Below are positions 1 to 9,080 of a stretch of 43,407 bases of DNA, piece after piece. The stretch lies in assembly GCA_022600175.1 (NCBI GenBank), contig JAHZKW010000041.1, positions 1-43,407 on the forward strand. Reading direction: 5' to 3'. The stretch comes from Campylobacterota bacterium (GTDB taxonomy: Bacteria > Campylobacterota > Campylobacteria > Campylobacterales > QNZT01). The notes beneath the pieces were generated by a model that had not been told where the DNA came from, ran no database searches, and saw only the letters and a list, made by a program, of their open reading frames with translations. The number at the start of each line of letters is the position of its first letter. The stretch's first letter is position 1. The position numbers were made by a program, and so were the translations under genes.

Positions 1-2450
1 GCAGCAAAAGTACCACCATTATGCACTCTTGCACGGTTAGTTGCATAGATATCAAGGTTATTTCCAGCAGTCACACTACCACCTGTATAACTATCGATCC
101 ATGTTCCTCGTAGTCTTACGTCTCCTCCTGCAGTGATTTGACCACTGTTATAGTTATAGAGTCTCTCTTTGGTGTTGAGATTGATCTTATCATTTGCAGC
201 AATAATACCTTTATCATAGTTATAAAGGTTATCTGCTCTCACCTCAACATTTTTTCCTAAAATTTTTCCATCTTTTGTGTTAGTGACAGTATTAGAGAGG
301 ATATTAAGTTGTTCGTTTGACTTGATCATCCCTTCTCTGTTATCCACGGTACTTCCTGCTATTGCTAAGGATTTCTCAGCTAAAACAGCACCTGTTTCAT
401 TTAAAAGTTGTTGTGTATTTAACCTTACATCTTTTCCAATTACAGATGATGCTTTATTTGTCATTTGGCTGGCTGAGATGGTTAAACCTTCTACAGCTTT
501 TTGTTGTGAGAGGGCATTTTCAACAGTACCACTTTTTAAGTCTATATTTTTAGCTTGAATGGAACTTTTATAGTTCAACAACTTCTCAGATGTGGAAGTA
601 TAGTTTTCATTTACCAGTGCAGTACTCTCATTATTGATCACAACACCCGATGCTTCTGCATAATTTTTTAAAGCAACTGTTTGACTCTTCTCATTTAAGA
701 TGGCTCCTGCTATTTGTGCAACATTTTCACCCTGTAATTTACTACTTTTATTTTCAATTTTTTGTGATGCACTAAGAGAGAGTTGTTCAGAGGCAGCTAA
801 AGCAGTATTACTATTTTGAATCTCTTTAGCACTTAAAACTAGACGTTTTGCACCTATACTACTTTTATTACTAATGATCTCATCTGCAGCGATTGTGACT
901 TCATCTTTTGCACGTACAAGTGCATCATTATTGATCACATTTTTACCAATAACACCTAACTTTTCTGAAGCACTTATTTTAGAGGTGCTATTAATGATAT
1001 CTTTACCGACCATAGATATATGCTTGGCTTCTACTTTTGCACCATCATTTAGGATAAAGTCATTCCCCACCAAAGTTGCTTTCTCTTTGGCAGCTACAAT
1101 ACCACTATTGTTAATCTTTTTACTATTCACTAAAACATCATTTTTAGTCGCTGCGATGATTCCCTTATTATCCGCTAACTCTGTCGCAGTAATCGCAACA
1201 CTGCCTTGGGCGGTGATCATACCTTTATTGTTCAGTGCATTGGTATTTGCAACAATATCAGCAGCAGGTTGTTCACCATTAGCAATTGTTGCTATTTGTC
1301 CACTATTTTCAATCTCTTGAGCGACAATATTGACTCTTCCTTTTGAGACTATGCCCTCTTTGACTGTAACTTGATTAGAAGAGGCTACGGTCACATCTTC
1401 ACCACCATAGACAACATTCACATCGGTATCACCACTTGTTGCATACAGCTTTACACTCTTTTGTGCAACAATATTTTCTACATCTACCTCTTCTGAATCA
1501 ACTTTGATATGACCTGCAGATTGGATTCTGTTGTTGACACGAAGTTTCGCTGTATTGATATTGACATCACCATCTGAATAGGCACTGTTCATCACTACTT
1601 TTCCGCTTGAATCAATCTGAAAGCCTTGTGAACCTGAGATAACATCTGAGCCAAGATTTACACCTGCACCTTTATTACCCACAACAATACGGATTTTATT
1701 AGCGTACATTCCGCCAATTTCACTACTGTCCACTACCTCTTCAGAACTCTCTTGTGCATTGGTCACGGTATGGTCTTGATGGCTCACCTTCCCTGTTCCA
1801 CCCACAACATTAAGTTTATCGGCGATGATATTTCCATCTACATTTACTTTTTTGGAGATGACAGAGACACTACCTTGTGATACCAAACCACTGGTACCAT
1901 CTTTTGTCCCTTGGATAGTAATATCACCTTTTTGTACGTTAAAATAATCTAAATTATTATTTCGAAGAACAGGCTTACCTGTAGTTAAAGTTGCATTGGG
2001 TGTATTGATAAAACCACTACCCTTAACCATAATACCATTTGGGTTTGCAACCACAACATCTGCAGATTCTCCTGCAACCTCGGTGATACCCTCAATATTT
2101 GATTTATGTGTACTGGTAATTTCATTTAAGATCAATTTCGCATTTTTAGTATTGAGATTACTATTTCCAGAAATCGTACCGCCAAGCTGAGTCTCTACAT
2201 TGTTTTTAGAGTTATTTAAAATAATTCCATTTTTTTCAACATTATACTCTTTAAAGTTATTATGAGAAATCCCATTTTGATTGACTCTACCAATATTAAC
2301 TACATCTATACCATTGTTACTTTTTGTTAAATTAGTATTTCCATTATTTCTTTGCGTATCGACCTGCAATCCTCTAGCTTGGATATATGGAGTCAATATA
2401 AAACTAAGACTTACGTAAACAGAAACACTCTTTTTAAATAAATTTTGCAC
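1..2450 (-). CDS. TpsA-family filamentous haemagglutinin-like exoprotein, 3' part beyond window
   Basis: About 816 codons are present, and the frame is still open at the left edge. The chosen start is GTG at 2448-2450, preceded by an AAGG ribosome site about 8 nt upstream; another in-frame GTG lies 9 nt further up. The N-terminus is basic then hydrophobic (QNLFKKSVSVYVSLSFILTP), and a signal-peptidase site is likely after YIQA. Then comes a typical TPS/haemagglutination-activity domain: NNGIDVVNI, TQLGG, and the NPNGI motif at residues 136-140 (2031-2045). GGMYANKI appears near residue 250. The rest is degenerate beta-helix repeats of about 20 residues (forms such as 'xxIxNSGxIxAxxxxxIxA'). 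The family is exported by Sec and then moved across the outer membrane by a TpsB partner, here probably the gene at 4660. Whether the unseen C-terminus is an adhesin, a haemolysin or a contact-dependent toxin (CdiA-like) cannot be told. Confidence 0.9.
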   Translation of the reverse strand, partial: MQNLFKKSVSVYVSLSFILTPYIQARGLQVDTQRNNGNTNLTKSNNGIDVVNIGRVNQNGISHNNFKEYNVEKNGIILNNSKNNVETQLGGTISGNSNLNTKNAKLILNEITSTHKSNIEGITEVAGESADVVVANPNGIMVKGSGFINTPNATLTTGKPVLRNNNLDYFNVQKGDITIQGTKDGTSGLVSQGSVSVISKKVNVDGNIIADKLNVVGGTGKVSHQDHTVTNAQESSEEVVDSSEIGGMYANKIRIVVGNKGAGVNLGSDVISGSQGFQIDSSGKVVMNSAYSDGDVNINTAKLRVNNRIQSAGHIKVDSEEVDVENIVAQKSVKLYATSGDTDVNVVYGGEDVTVASSNQVTVKEGIVSKGRVNIVAQEIENSGQIATIANGEQPAADIVANTNALNNKGMITAQGSVAITATELADNKGIIAATKNDVLVNSKKINNSGIVAAKEKATLVGNDFILNDGAKVEAKHISMVGKDIINSTSKISASEKLGVIGKNVINNDALVRAKDEVTIAADEIISNKSSIGAKRLVLSAKEIQNSNTALAASEQLSLSASQKIENKSSKLQGENVAQIAGAILNEKSQTVALKNYAEASGVVINNESTALVNENYTSTSEKLLNYKSSIQAKNIDLKSGTVENALSQQKAVEGLTISASQMTNKASSVIGKDVRLNTQQLLNETGAVLAEKSLAIAGSTVDNREGMIKSNEQLNILSNTVTNTKDGKILGKNVEVRADNLYNYDKGIIAANDKINLNTKERLYNYNSGQITAGGDVRLRGTWIDSYTGGSVTAGNNLDIYATNRARVHNGGTFA

Positions 2451-2480
2451 AAAACACACCTTAAAGAAATTATTTTTGAC

Positions 2481-2508
2481 ATAATATCTTATTTGTGAAA
2501 TAATACAA
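2481..2508 (-). promoter_or_regulatory. Possible sigma70 promoter for tpsA
   Basis: Read on the minus strand, TTGTAT (2503-2508) is followed after 16 nt by TATTAT (2481-2486). This would start transcription near 2474, leaving a short leader before the GTG at 2450. The match is only fair and the surroundings are very AT-rich, so chance similarity is possible. Confidence 0.3.
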
Positions 2509-2566
2509 TTAACTAAAATCTGTAATTTACTAAATTAAGAAAAAATTTATTATTACATGATGTTAA

Positions 2567-4549
2567 TTATTCTATAACTAAGTTTTCTATATCTCTATAT
2601 CCATCATAGTTCAAATATTGGTTTGTTTTTGGCACATTTGCAGTTTCATATATCTCTCCAAACAAAATTCTCATTTTGTCATACTCTTTTTCAGATAGAT
2701 ATAACTCATTTGGAAGGGAGAATTTCTTTTGCATCTGTAATGGAATCATGATTTTTAAGACATCAACATTGCCAATTTTTCTATATGAAAATGTTGATTG
2801 TGCCAAAAAGATATACTCCTTTTTATTGACAGAAGTGGTCAGTGGATCACTCACACTACTGCGAGAGAGACGACGCAGTGTTGTTTGAGATGTTTGATTA
2901 ACTTCATTAGAGGTATTGGTATCGGCTAATATTTCCTCTTCTACATAAGAGGTATTAATATCATAAAATGAAACCACACTCGAATAGGCACTTTTTTGCG
3001 GATTATGCACATAAATAAATGCATTTTTATCTTCCGCCGTAAGATAGAGACTCTTTCCAAAAAGAGAGGAAGCGTTATCTTCATTAACAGCATATCCCTT
3101 CTTAAAGTCACTATCTAAATAAAATTTATAACTGCTATAGTCACTTCTTTTTTCTATATTATAAGCTTCTGCTTGAAGTGAGAAAAGTGTTGTGTTATTT
3201 TCAAGTTGTAATCTTGGACGTTCATTTTGTACGTAATTAAAAATTAATTGTTCTTTTAAAGGTGTTTGGTCAATAAATCGATAATAGTTCTCTCTTCCAT
3301 CTTCACAACGCTCATGTAACTCTGTATAGTTGAGTACAGCATCACACTCAAATGACTCTCTACGAAACTCTGTGGTATTGGTTGTAATAATCCAGTTTGG
3401 TTCTAACCCTGAATCAAAAAATGGAGTTTGACTTTTAACTGTTTTTTCACTCTCTGCATCATAATATAACTTCTCAACCCCCTGCTTACCACTATAAAAT
3501 CCAACTTCGTAAAAGCCATCTAAGATAAAACTAAGCAGTCGTGACTCTTTTTTCTTCTTCTCTTTTAATTGAGAGTAAATTGTATTAAAAGCATCCTTGT
3601 TGTAAAAATCTTTTTGACTGCCTGCTCTAATGATCTCACCATATTTCACAGAGTCATCAAACAGGGTTAAGAAAAAATCATTTTCAATATGTAAAATATT
3701 TTTCATGTAACTTGAAATTCCTATCTCTATCACTTCATAATTATCATAAACATTTTTTCTATTCCAAAAAATTCTCTCTGCTAAACTAAGTTGCACCAAA
3801 TCTTCATTATAAATGACAACTTCCCCTGAATGTGAGGTCGTATCCATGAGTTGAAACAGATAAGTACCTTTTTTGAAAAAAAGGTTACTATTTTGATCCA
3901 ACACTTCTGCAGGTATACTCAAAGCTCTATCTTGATAACAAAGACGATTTTTTGTAGTCAAATACTCTGTCTCAGGTAACGTACGCACTAAACTATACGC
4001 ACTATTGCCTTTGGGGAATCGTGCAAACTTATCTAAAATAAGTGTCTCAGCAATAGTATGTCTTGCTGTATTATGAAGAATATTCATATTGTTGAGGTCT
4101 GTAGAGCTTACCTGCCACTGATACAACTGCCCATCATTACACTCCTGTTGCACCATCTCTTTATTATTAAAGATGATGTTACATTGATCCATACGAGACT
4201 TCTCTTGCCACCCATAACCATTAAGTAAATATTCAGTAGGACTACTGCTTGTAGTCTCTTTAGAGATATTATTATCAATAATTGTATAGTGCTCCTTAAC
4301 CACATGACAATCTGTTTTATTACAATCACTATTCAAAGTAAAATAATCAGCTTCTAATATATTATTGTCAGTTTTAGTATAGCGATAAATACCATCTAAA
4401 AATGGATCCGCAGCCTTTCCAGTAGGTAGTTTTGTCTCTTTTTGACTCTCATCGTCTTGATTAGAGTTCTCTCTTAATAAATCACTATCAGCACCACAGC
4501 CAATCATCATAAACAGCATAAATACAATTAAAAAAAACCTCATTTTCAT
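2567..4549 (-). CDS. Predicted lipoprotein of unknown function with two related halves, in the TPS locus
   Basis: 660 residues; I do not recognise the family. A signal peptide (MKMRFFLIVFMLFMMIGC) ends in a lipobox-like MIGC with Cys18 as the lipidation site, so an outer-membrane or periplasm-facing lipoprotein is expected. Two parts look related. One begins near residue 50 (FLDGIYRY) and carries a C123-x13-C137 pair. The other begins near residue 341 (FILDGFYEV) and carries C402-x12-C415 in a similar 'C..........EC/RC.DG..Y' context. Both halves end with a segment containing GEI. The ribosome site AAAGG precedes ATG 4547-4549. The gene ends 116 bp before tpsA on the same strand and is divergent from tpsB, so a role in the secretion, folding or anchoring of TpsA is a reasonable inference, but it rests on context only. 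Confidence 0.8.
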   Translation of the reverse strand: MKMRFFLIVFMLFMMIGCGADSDLLRENSNQDDESQKETKLPTGKAADPFLDGIYRYTKTDNNILEADYFTLNSDCNKTDCHVVKEHYTIIDNNISKETTSSSPTEYLLNGYGWQEKSRMDQCNIIFNNKEMVQQECNDGQLYQWQVSSTDLNNMNILHNTARHTIAETLILDKFARFPKGNSAYSLVRTLPETEYLTTKNRLCYQDRALSIPAEVLDQNSNLFFKKGTYLFQLMDTTSHSGEVVIYNEDLVQLSLAERIFWNRKNVYDNYEVIEIGISSYMKNILHIENDFFLTLFDDSVKYGEIIRAGSQKDFYNKDAFNTIYSQLKEKKKKESRLLSFILDGFYEVGFYSGKQGVEKLYYDAESEKTVKSQTPFFDSGLEPNWIITTNTTEFRRESFECDAVLNYTELHERCEDGRENYYRFIDQTPLKEQLIFNYVQNERPRLQLENNTTLFSLQAEAYNIEKRSDYSSYKFYLDSDFKKGYAVNEDNASSLFGKSLYLTAEDKNAFIYVHNPQKSAYSSVVSFYDINTSYVEEEILADTNTSNEVNQTSQTTLRRLSRSSVSDPLTTSVNKKEYIFLAQSTFSYRKIGNVDVLKIMIPLQMQKKFSLPNELYLSEKEYDKMRILFGEIYETANVPKTNQYLNYDGYRDIENLVIE

Positions 4550-4659
4550 TTTACCTTTGTTAATTCTTTACGTATGTTTTTGATAATAATACACATTTAA
4601 GCTTATTCTAGTATTAATTATATTACTATGTAAATAATTATTGACATATAGGAACTTAT
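4550..4659. promoter_or_regulatory. Divergent control region between the lipoprotein gene and tpsB
   Basis: 110 bp of strongly AT-rich DNA separates two divergent starts. On the minus strand TATTAT (4583-4588) is a candidate -10 for the lipoprotein gene, with an AAAGG ribosome site at about 4554-4558. On the plus strand several TATTA/TATAT stretches at 4610-4630 could serve tpsB, whose AGGA ribosome site is at 4650-4653. No convincing -35 boxes or operator repeats were seen. Confidence 0.35.
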
Positions 4660-6336
4660 TTGAAAAATATTATTACGCTTATACTACTCTTTACTGTTTG
4701 GGTTTCCTCTATACATGCAGCCCCTAATTATGACGTTGAAGCGATCGAACAACAACACGCCAATATCCTACAAAAAGAGCAAAATAGAGTTGATTACAAA
4801 AAAAGACAACAAGCAAAAAAAGATATCTTTTTAGAGGTTGATACCAAAACACTTGCCAAAGAACCATTACAAAAAGAGGCTTGTTTTCAAATTGAAACAA
4901 TAGAAATTATTGGCAATACTGTGCTTAAAACATCTCAATTTCTCCCTATTCGTACCAAATATGAAAAACAGTGTCTAGGCAATACTAAAATCTCAAACCT
5001 ACTGAGTGAAATCACCAATCTCTATATTCAAGCGGGATATATCACATCCAAAGCCTATCTTAAAGCACAAGATCTAGCTTCTGGAACATTAAAAGTACAT
5101 ATACATGAGGGGATGCTAAACCAAATTTTACTCAATCAAAAAGAGCGTTCAGAGGTCACCATGGCCTTCCCACATACAGAAGATAGTATTCTTAACTTGC
5201 GCGATATTGAGATGGGACTAGAGCAGATCAATAGACTCAATACCAACAATGCGAGTGTAGATATACAAGCAAGTCAAAAAGAGGGATATTCAGATATTAA
5301 TATTATCAATGACCAAAGCAGTCATCTATTTTCAGCATTTTCACTCTCCAACAACGGCTCTGCTGATGAAAATGACTATACCGCTTCAGCTGATTTCTAT
5401 GTAGAGAATCTTTTAGGATTAAATGAACAGTTTTCATTTAATTTAAATGGCTCCATAGATCAAGGTGATTATAAAAGATCATATGGACGGTCTGTTGATT
5501 TCTCTATACCTTATGGCTATTTTACCTTCTCCTCAGGATATAGAACATACCTCTATCGCTCTACTGTAGAAGGAGAACAAGATAATTATGTCTCTAGTGG
5601 TGTAAGTACCACCTATAGCCAAGCACTTGATTATACGATGCATAGAGATTCTAGTAGTATTACAAAACTCAAACTAGGTCTCAATGTCAAAGAGAATCTA
5701 AACTTTTTCTCCAACGAATTAATCAAAGTTTCAAGTCAAAAACTGACCATTGGTACTGCAGGTATCTCGTATAGTCTCTCTCATCCCAAACGTTCTATCT
5801 ATGGTGAATTCACCTTCAAAAAAGGGCTACCATGGTTTGACCCACTTAAAGATAGTGACCACCCCTCTTTAAAAGCACAATTTTCAGCCTATTCTCTCTA
5901 TCTATTTCTCAATGAAGACTTATCCAATATTCTTGATACCCTGTCCTTAAAAACAACGCTTTCAGGACAGTACAGCGGTGACAAACTCTACTCATTAGAG
6001 CAATTTTCAATAGGAAGTTTATATACAGTTCGGGGATTTCAGCTGATGAGTTACAGTGGTGATATAGGTGCATATATCAAAAATGACCTCTCTATCTCAC
6101 GCCCTGTTAGGCTCTTTAAGAAAGTCACTATACTCTCCCCCTATATTGGGTTAGATGTGGGGAGTGTTGAGTATGATCCTGACATCTATAAATGGATGGT
6201 AGGATCAGCTATTGGAGTGAAACTCAACACGAAAAACACCTTTTTAGATTTTACTGTATCACGACCTCTTTATGCCTATGACTCTATCAGAGAAGAGGAG
6301 TTTGTGCTTAACTTTAATTTTAGAGTTTTTTTTTAA
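4660..6336 (+). CDS. TpsB/ShlB/FhaC-type outer-membrane transporter (two-partner secretion)
   Basis: 558 residues, from TTG at 4660 with AGGA 6 nt upstream. After a signal peptide (MKNIITLILLFTVWVSSIHA) comes a charged helical segment (residues 25-60) that may be the plug helix and linker. A ShlB-type POTRA region follows (about 70-155, starting CFQIETIEIIGNTVL), then a beta-barrel of about 350 residues. The Omp85/TpsB signature VRGF lies at residues 457-460 within SLYTVRGFQ, where the conserved Arg of the L6 loop is R458. The protein ends in an aromatic residue (NFRVFF), as outer-membrane barrels do. The length matches the family. The presumed substrate is the TpsA at 1-2450. Unlike the common tpsB-tpsA operon, the two genes here are divergent with a lipoprotein gene between them. 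Confidence 0.93.
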   Translation: MKNIITLILLFTVWVSSIHAAPNYDVEAIEQQHANILQKEQNRVDYKKRQQAKKDIFLEVDTKTLAKEPLQKEACFQIETIEIIGNTVLKTSQFLPIRTKYEKQCLGNTKISNLLSEITNLYIQAGYITSKAYLKAQDLASGTLKVHIHEGMLNQILLNQKERSEVTMAFPHTEDSILNLRDIEMGLEQINRLNTNNASVDIQASQKEGYSDINIINDQSSHLFSAFSLSNNGSADENDYTASADFYVENLLGLNEQFSFNLNGSIDQGDYKRSYGRSVDFSIPYGYFTFSSGYRTYLYRSTVEGEQDNYVSSGVSTTYSQALDYTMHRDSSSITKLKLGLNVKENLNFFSNELIKVSSQKLTIGTAGISYSLSHPKRSIYGEFTFKKGLPWFDPLKDSDHPSLKAQFSAYSLYLFLNEDLSNILDTLSLKTTLSGQYSGDKLYSLEQFSIGSLYTVRGFQLMSYSGDIGAYIKNDLSISRPVRLFKKVTILSPYIGLDVGSVEYDPDIYKWMVGSAIGVKLNTKNTFLDFTVSRPLYAYDSIREEEFVLNFNFRVFF

Positions 6337-6353
6337 CATAGGTCGTCTCAAGA

Positions 6354-7553
6354 CTATTTAAACTTACGTTTTTTATAGCCTGCATTGACTTTTAGCTCTA
6401 AACCAAAGCGGTAAAAACGGGTAATCACCTTTTTCAGAAGATAGGCCAAATACCCCTCTACTTTGATCTTCTCATAGAGTGTACCAATTGCATACTTACC
6501 ACCAAGGGCAACAAAAACACCATCAATTTTAACATCAAAAGGTGCCACGTGCTCACCCTCTACAAGCTTAATAATACTCTTTGCCACATAGGCTGCACTC
6601 TTTTCTGCAACCTGAGCAGTTGGAGGCAGCAACTTGCCCGAAGCATCTTTGATCTCAGCACAATCACCTATCGCAAAAATAGCACTGTTTTGACAAACAC
6701 GAAGGGTCTCATCTGTCATCACTTGGTGAATCCTGTTTTTAGGGGCATCCATATTTTCGACAAAATCTGCCCCTTTGATACCTGCAGTAAAAATAATAAA
6801 ATCAAAAGAGAGTGTTTTACCATCTTTAAATTCAATATCTCGGTTTCCTATCTGAGAGATAAAAGCATTGGTATAGATTTTGACTTTTAAATCATCCAAA
6901 CGCTTTTCAGTCTTTTCAATGATATAAGGATCCATACCTGGTAAAATTGTTGGTGCAGCATCAATCAAAGAGATCTCAACCTCTTGACTCTCATGTGGCA
7001 ATATTTTACGAAAATGTTGTAGGGTATATGCCATCTCTGCTGCAATCTCTACACCACTCAGCCCCGCTCCAGCAACGGCGATTTTAAGATCTCCATCGCG
7101 CTTAAACTCCTGTTTATGTAACTTTGCAGAGATACGTTGTTCAAAAGCTTGCCGAAACTCAAATGCCCTTTGAATACTCTTAACACCTTTGGTATGTTCT
7201 TGAAGTCCCTTGATAAAAGAGAAGAAGTTGGTTTGCGCTCCAACAGCAACAATCATGTAATCGTACGCTACTCTACTCTTTTTGCACACAACCTCTTTGC
7301 TATCCTTATCGATATGCAGTGCCTCATCTTGTACAAATGAGATATTGCCACTTAATCCTTGGATAAAACTCTGTAGATCAATCGCAATATCTGAGATATC
7401 AAAACGCCCTGCAATATAACCATATGCCTCTGTTTGCATGTAATGAAAGGGGTTCTTATCGATCAGTGTGATGTGAAAATCTTCACGTTTGTAGAGATGT
7501 TCTATGGCACGTAAACCACCATAGCCACCGCCAATAATAACTATATTTTGCAT
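6354..7553 (-). CDS. NAD(P)/FAD-dependent oxidoreductase, type II NADH dehydrogenase-like
   Basis: 399 residues from ATG 7551-7553, chosen because GGAGGAG lies just upstream and the protein then begins MQNIVIIGGGYGG, the FAD-binding Rossmann motif. A second dinucleotide fold follows (VAGAGLSGVEIAAEM, about residues 160-175) for NADH, and a C-terminal FAD signature FAIGDCAEI lies near residue 290. VAVGAQTNFFSFIKGLQEH resembles NDH-2 enzymes. Such enzymes pass electrons from NADH to quinone at the inner membrane without pumping protons. The basic C-terminus (residues 375-399) could be a membrane-contacting amphipathic segment. No redox-active cysteine pair typical of sulfide:quinone reductase was noticed, though that related activity is not excluded. 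The gene converges on tpsB, leaving 17 bp between the stops. Confidence 0.85.
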   Translation of the reverse strand: MQNIVIIGGGYGGLRAIEHLYKREDFHITLIDKNPFHYMQTEAYGYIAGRFDISDIAIDLQSFIQGLSGNISFVQDEALHIDKDSKEVVCKKSRVAYDYMIVAVGAQTNFFSFIKGLQEHTKGVKSIQRAFEFRQAFEQRISAKLHKQEFKRDGDLKIAVAGAGLSGVEIAAEMAYTLQHFRKILPHESQEVEISLIDAAPTILPGMDPYIIEKTEKRLDDLKVKIYTNAFISQIGNRDIEFKDGKTLSFDFIIFTAGIKGADFVENMDAPKNRIHQVMTDETLRVCQNSAIFAIGDCAEIKDASGKLLPPTAQVAEKSAAYVAKSIIKLVEGEHVAPFDVKIDGVFVALGGKYAIGTLYEKIKVEGYLAYLLKKVITRFYRFGLELKVNAGYKKRKFK

Positions 7554-7643
7554 ACTATTCTCCTCCAACCTAACTACTTTACAATATCGACAAAAAAATA
7601 TTTCTATACAACATTTTAACCCCATCTATGCTATCTTTATTTG

Positions 7644-8246
7644 ATGCAAACAGTTGAAGAGATCGCCTATACAATTTCACGAAAGTTTGGGCTAAAACAT
7701 ACCTATATTTATATAGAAAAAGATGGCAGTGTAGTCGTGAAAGCCAACTATTTTGTCACCAAAAAAACCATTCATGATTTTATACTTAAAAAACATACTT
7801 GGATCCTGAAAAAACAGCACCTCCTCAAAGAGAGACAAAGAGATCTCAACAGTGATACTCTCTACTATTTGGGTGAGAAATATACTAAAAAAGAGTTTTA
7901 TAACCGCTATCATCTTACAGAGAGTGATGCTGAGGTAGATCGCTTTTACAAAATCAAAGCTAAAGAAATTATAGAACCATTAGTCGTGAAGTGGAGCAAA
8001 ACAATGATGCTCACACCTACGCATATAGGTTTTCGTAAAAATCGTACACGCTGGGGAAGCTGTTCGGCTAAAAATAGGCTCTCCTTTAATACCAAGCTTG
8101 CCCAAATGCATCCTGACTTTATCGAGTATGTTGTAGTACATGAACTTGCACATATCAAACACAAAAATCACTCAAAAGCGTTTTGGGACTGTGTCGCAAC
8201 CGTTCTCCCAGATTATAAAGCACGACAAAATTTGGCTAAAATATAA
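7644..8246 (+). CDS. YgjP-like (M48/WLM-type) zinc metallopeptidase
   Basis: 200 residues from ATG 7644; a TTG directly before it could also start. The second half is clearly the YgjP/DUF45 domain: RTRWGSCSAKNRLSFN, then HELAH at residues 166-170, whose two histidines and glutamate form the zinc site. NHSKAFW follows and supplies the probable third ligand, H176. No signal peptide is seen, so the protein is cytoplasmic. The physiological substrate of this family is not well established. The gene is divergent from the NADH dehydrogenase-like gene (90 bp between starts). Confidence 0.88.
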   Translation: MQTVEEIAYTISRKFGLKHTYIYIEKDGSVVVKANYFVTKKTIHDFILKKHTWILKKQHLLKERQRDLNSDTLYYLGEKYTKKEFYNRYHLTESDAEVDRFYKIKAKEIIEPLVVKWSKTMMLTPTHIGFRKNRTRWGSCSAKNRLSFNTKLAQMHPDFIEYVVVHELAHIKHKNHSKAFWDCVATVLPDYKARQNLAKI

Positions 8247-8267
8247 TATTTTAACTCTATTAGCCGA

Positions 8268-8297
8268 TATAATTGAATAATTAACACCTAAAAGGAA
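8268..8297 (+). promoter_or_regulatory. Possible promoter and ribosome site for uppP
   Basis: TATAAT at 8268-8273 sits about 30 bp before the TTG start of uppP, and a good AAAGGAAG ribosome site lies at 8291-8297. There is no clear -35 box, which is usual for Campylobacterota promoters. A second TATAAT at 8242-8247 overlaps the end of the upstream gene. Confidence 0.4.
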
Positions 8298-8303
8298 GAT
8301 CAT

Positions 8304-9071
8304 TTGGATATTTTTCAAGCTATTATTCTTGGTATTGTCGAAGGACTTACCGAGTTTTTACCTATTAGTTCAACAGGGCATATGATCGTTGTAGCCAACT
8401 GGATGGGCATGGATGAAAATGCAGAGAACAAAGCCTTTATGGTTATCATTCAACTTGCAGCTATTCTTGCTGTAGTACTCAACTATAGAGATAAGTTTAC
8501 CTTGCAAAAGGTCGATCTTTGGATTAAAGTCCTCATTGGATTTTTGCCACTTGCTATTGTCGGTTTTTTATTTAAAGATGTGATTAAAGAGTCATTTACA
8601 GCAGAAGTGGTTGCGTATATGTTCATTGTTGGGGGTATCATCTTTTTAATCGTAGAGTACTTCTACAAAGAGGAGAACCACCATACCTTAGAAGTAGAAG
8701 ATATCACCTACAAACAAGCGGGATGGATTGGTTTTGCACAGATGTTTGCACTCATACCAGGTACAAGTCGTGCAGGCTCTACTATCGTTGGTGCACTACT
8801 TGTGGGGCTTTCACGAAGAGCCTCTGCTGAGTTCTCTTTTTTACTTGCTATTCCTGTCATGCTTGCTACCAGTGGCTATGATCTACTGAAACATTATGAT
8901 GAATTCACACAAGAGGGAATTCTCACCCTAGGGATTGGGTTTATCGTCTCTTTTGTAGTTGCTTATCTGACAATGATGTTTTTTATCAAGTTTTTAGAGA
9001 AGTTTACATTTGTTGCTTTTGGAGTCTATCGTATCCTCTTTGGACTCTTACTTTTAGCGTTTTACCTATAA
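8304..9071 (+). CDS. uppP: Undecaprenyl-diphosphatase (UppP/BacA)
   Basis: 255 residues, nearly all hydrophobic, with about eight membrane segments. It starts at TTG 8304 with AAAGGAAG upstream; no ATG in frame fits better. The two family signatures are present. [14 protein letters not shown] (residues 13-26) holds the catalytic glutamates, serine and histidine. PGTSRAGST near residue 152 is a mild variant of PGxSRSGAT and holds the conserved arginine. The enzyme removes a phosphate from undecaprenyl diphosphate on the outer face of the inner membrane, regenerating the lipid carrier for peptidoglycan and surface glycans; extra copies confer bacitracin resistance in other bacteria. A DedA gene follows after 9 bp, so the pair is probably co-transcribed. 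Confidence 0.96.
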   Translation: MDIFQAIILGIVEGLTEFLPISSTGHMIVVANWMGMDENAENKAFMVIIQLAAILAVVLNYRDKFTLQKVDLWIKVLIGFLPLAIVGFLFKDVIKESFTAEVVAYMFIVGGIIFLIVEYFYKEENHHTLEVEDITYKQAGWIGFAQMFALIPGTSRAGSTIVGALLVGLSRRASAEFSFLLAIPVMLATSGYDLLKHYDEFTQEGILTLGIGFIVSFVVAYLTMMFFIKFLEKFTFVAFGVYRILFGLLLLAFYL

Positions 9072-9080
9072 GGAGAATGG

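Noticed and set aside
1-2450. Short plus-strand ORFs (for example 277-558 and 874-1320) in the tpsA region
   Set aside because: They lie opposite a continuous minus-strand TpsA frame whose repeat pattern I checked at both ends and in the middle.
7554-7625. 24-residue N-terminal extension of the NADH dehydrogenase-like protein
   Set aside because: The extension is Cys-rich and unlike the family. A GGAGGAG ribosome site directly precedes the internal ATG at 7551-7553, after which the FAD motif begins at the usual distance.
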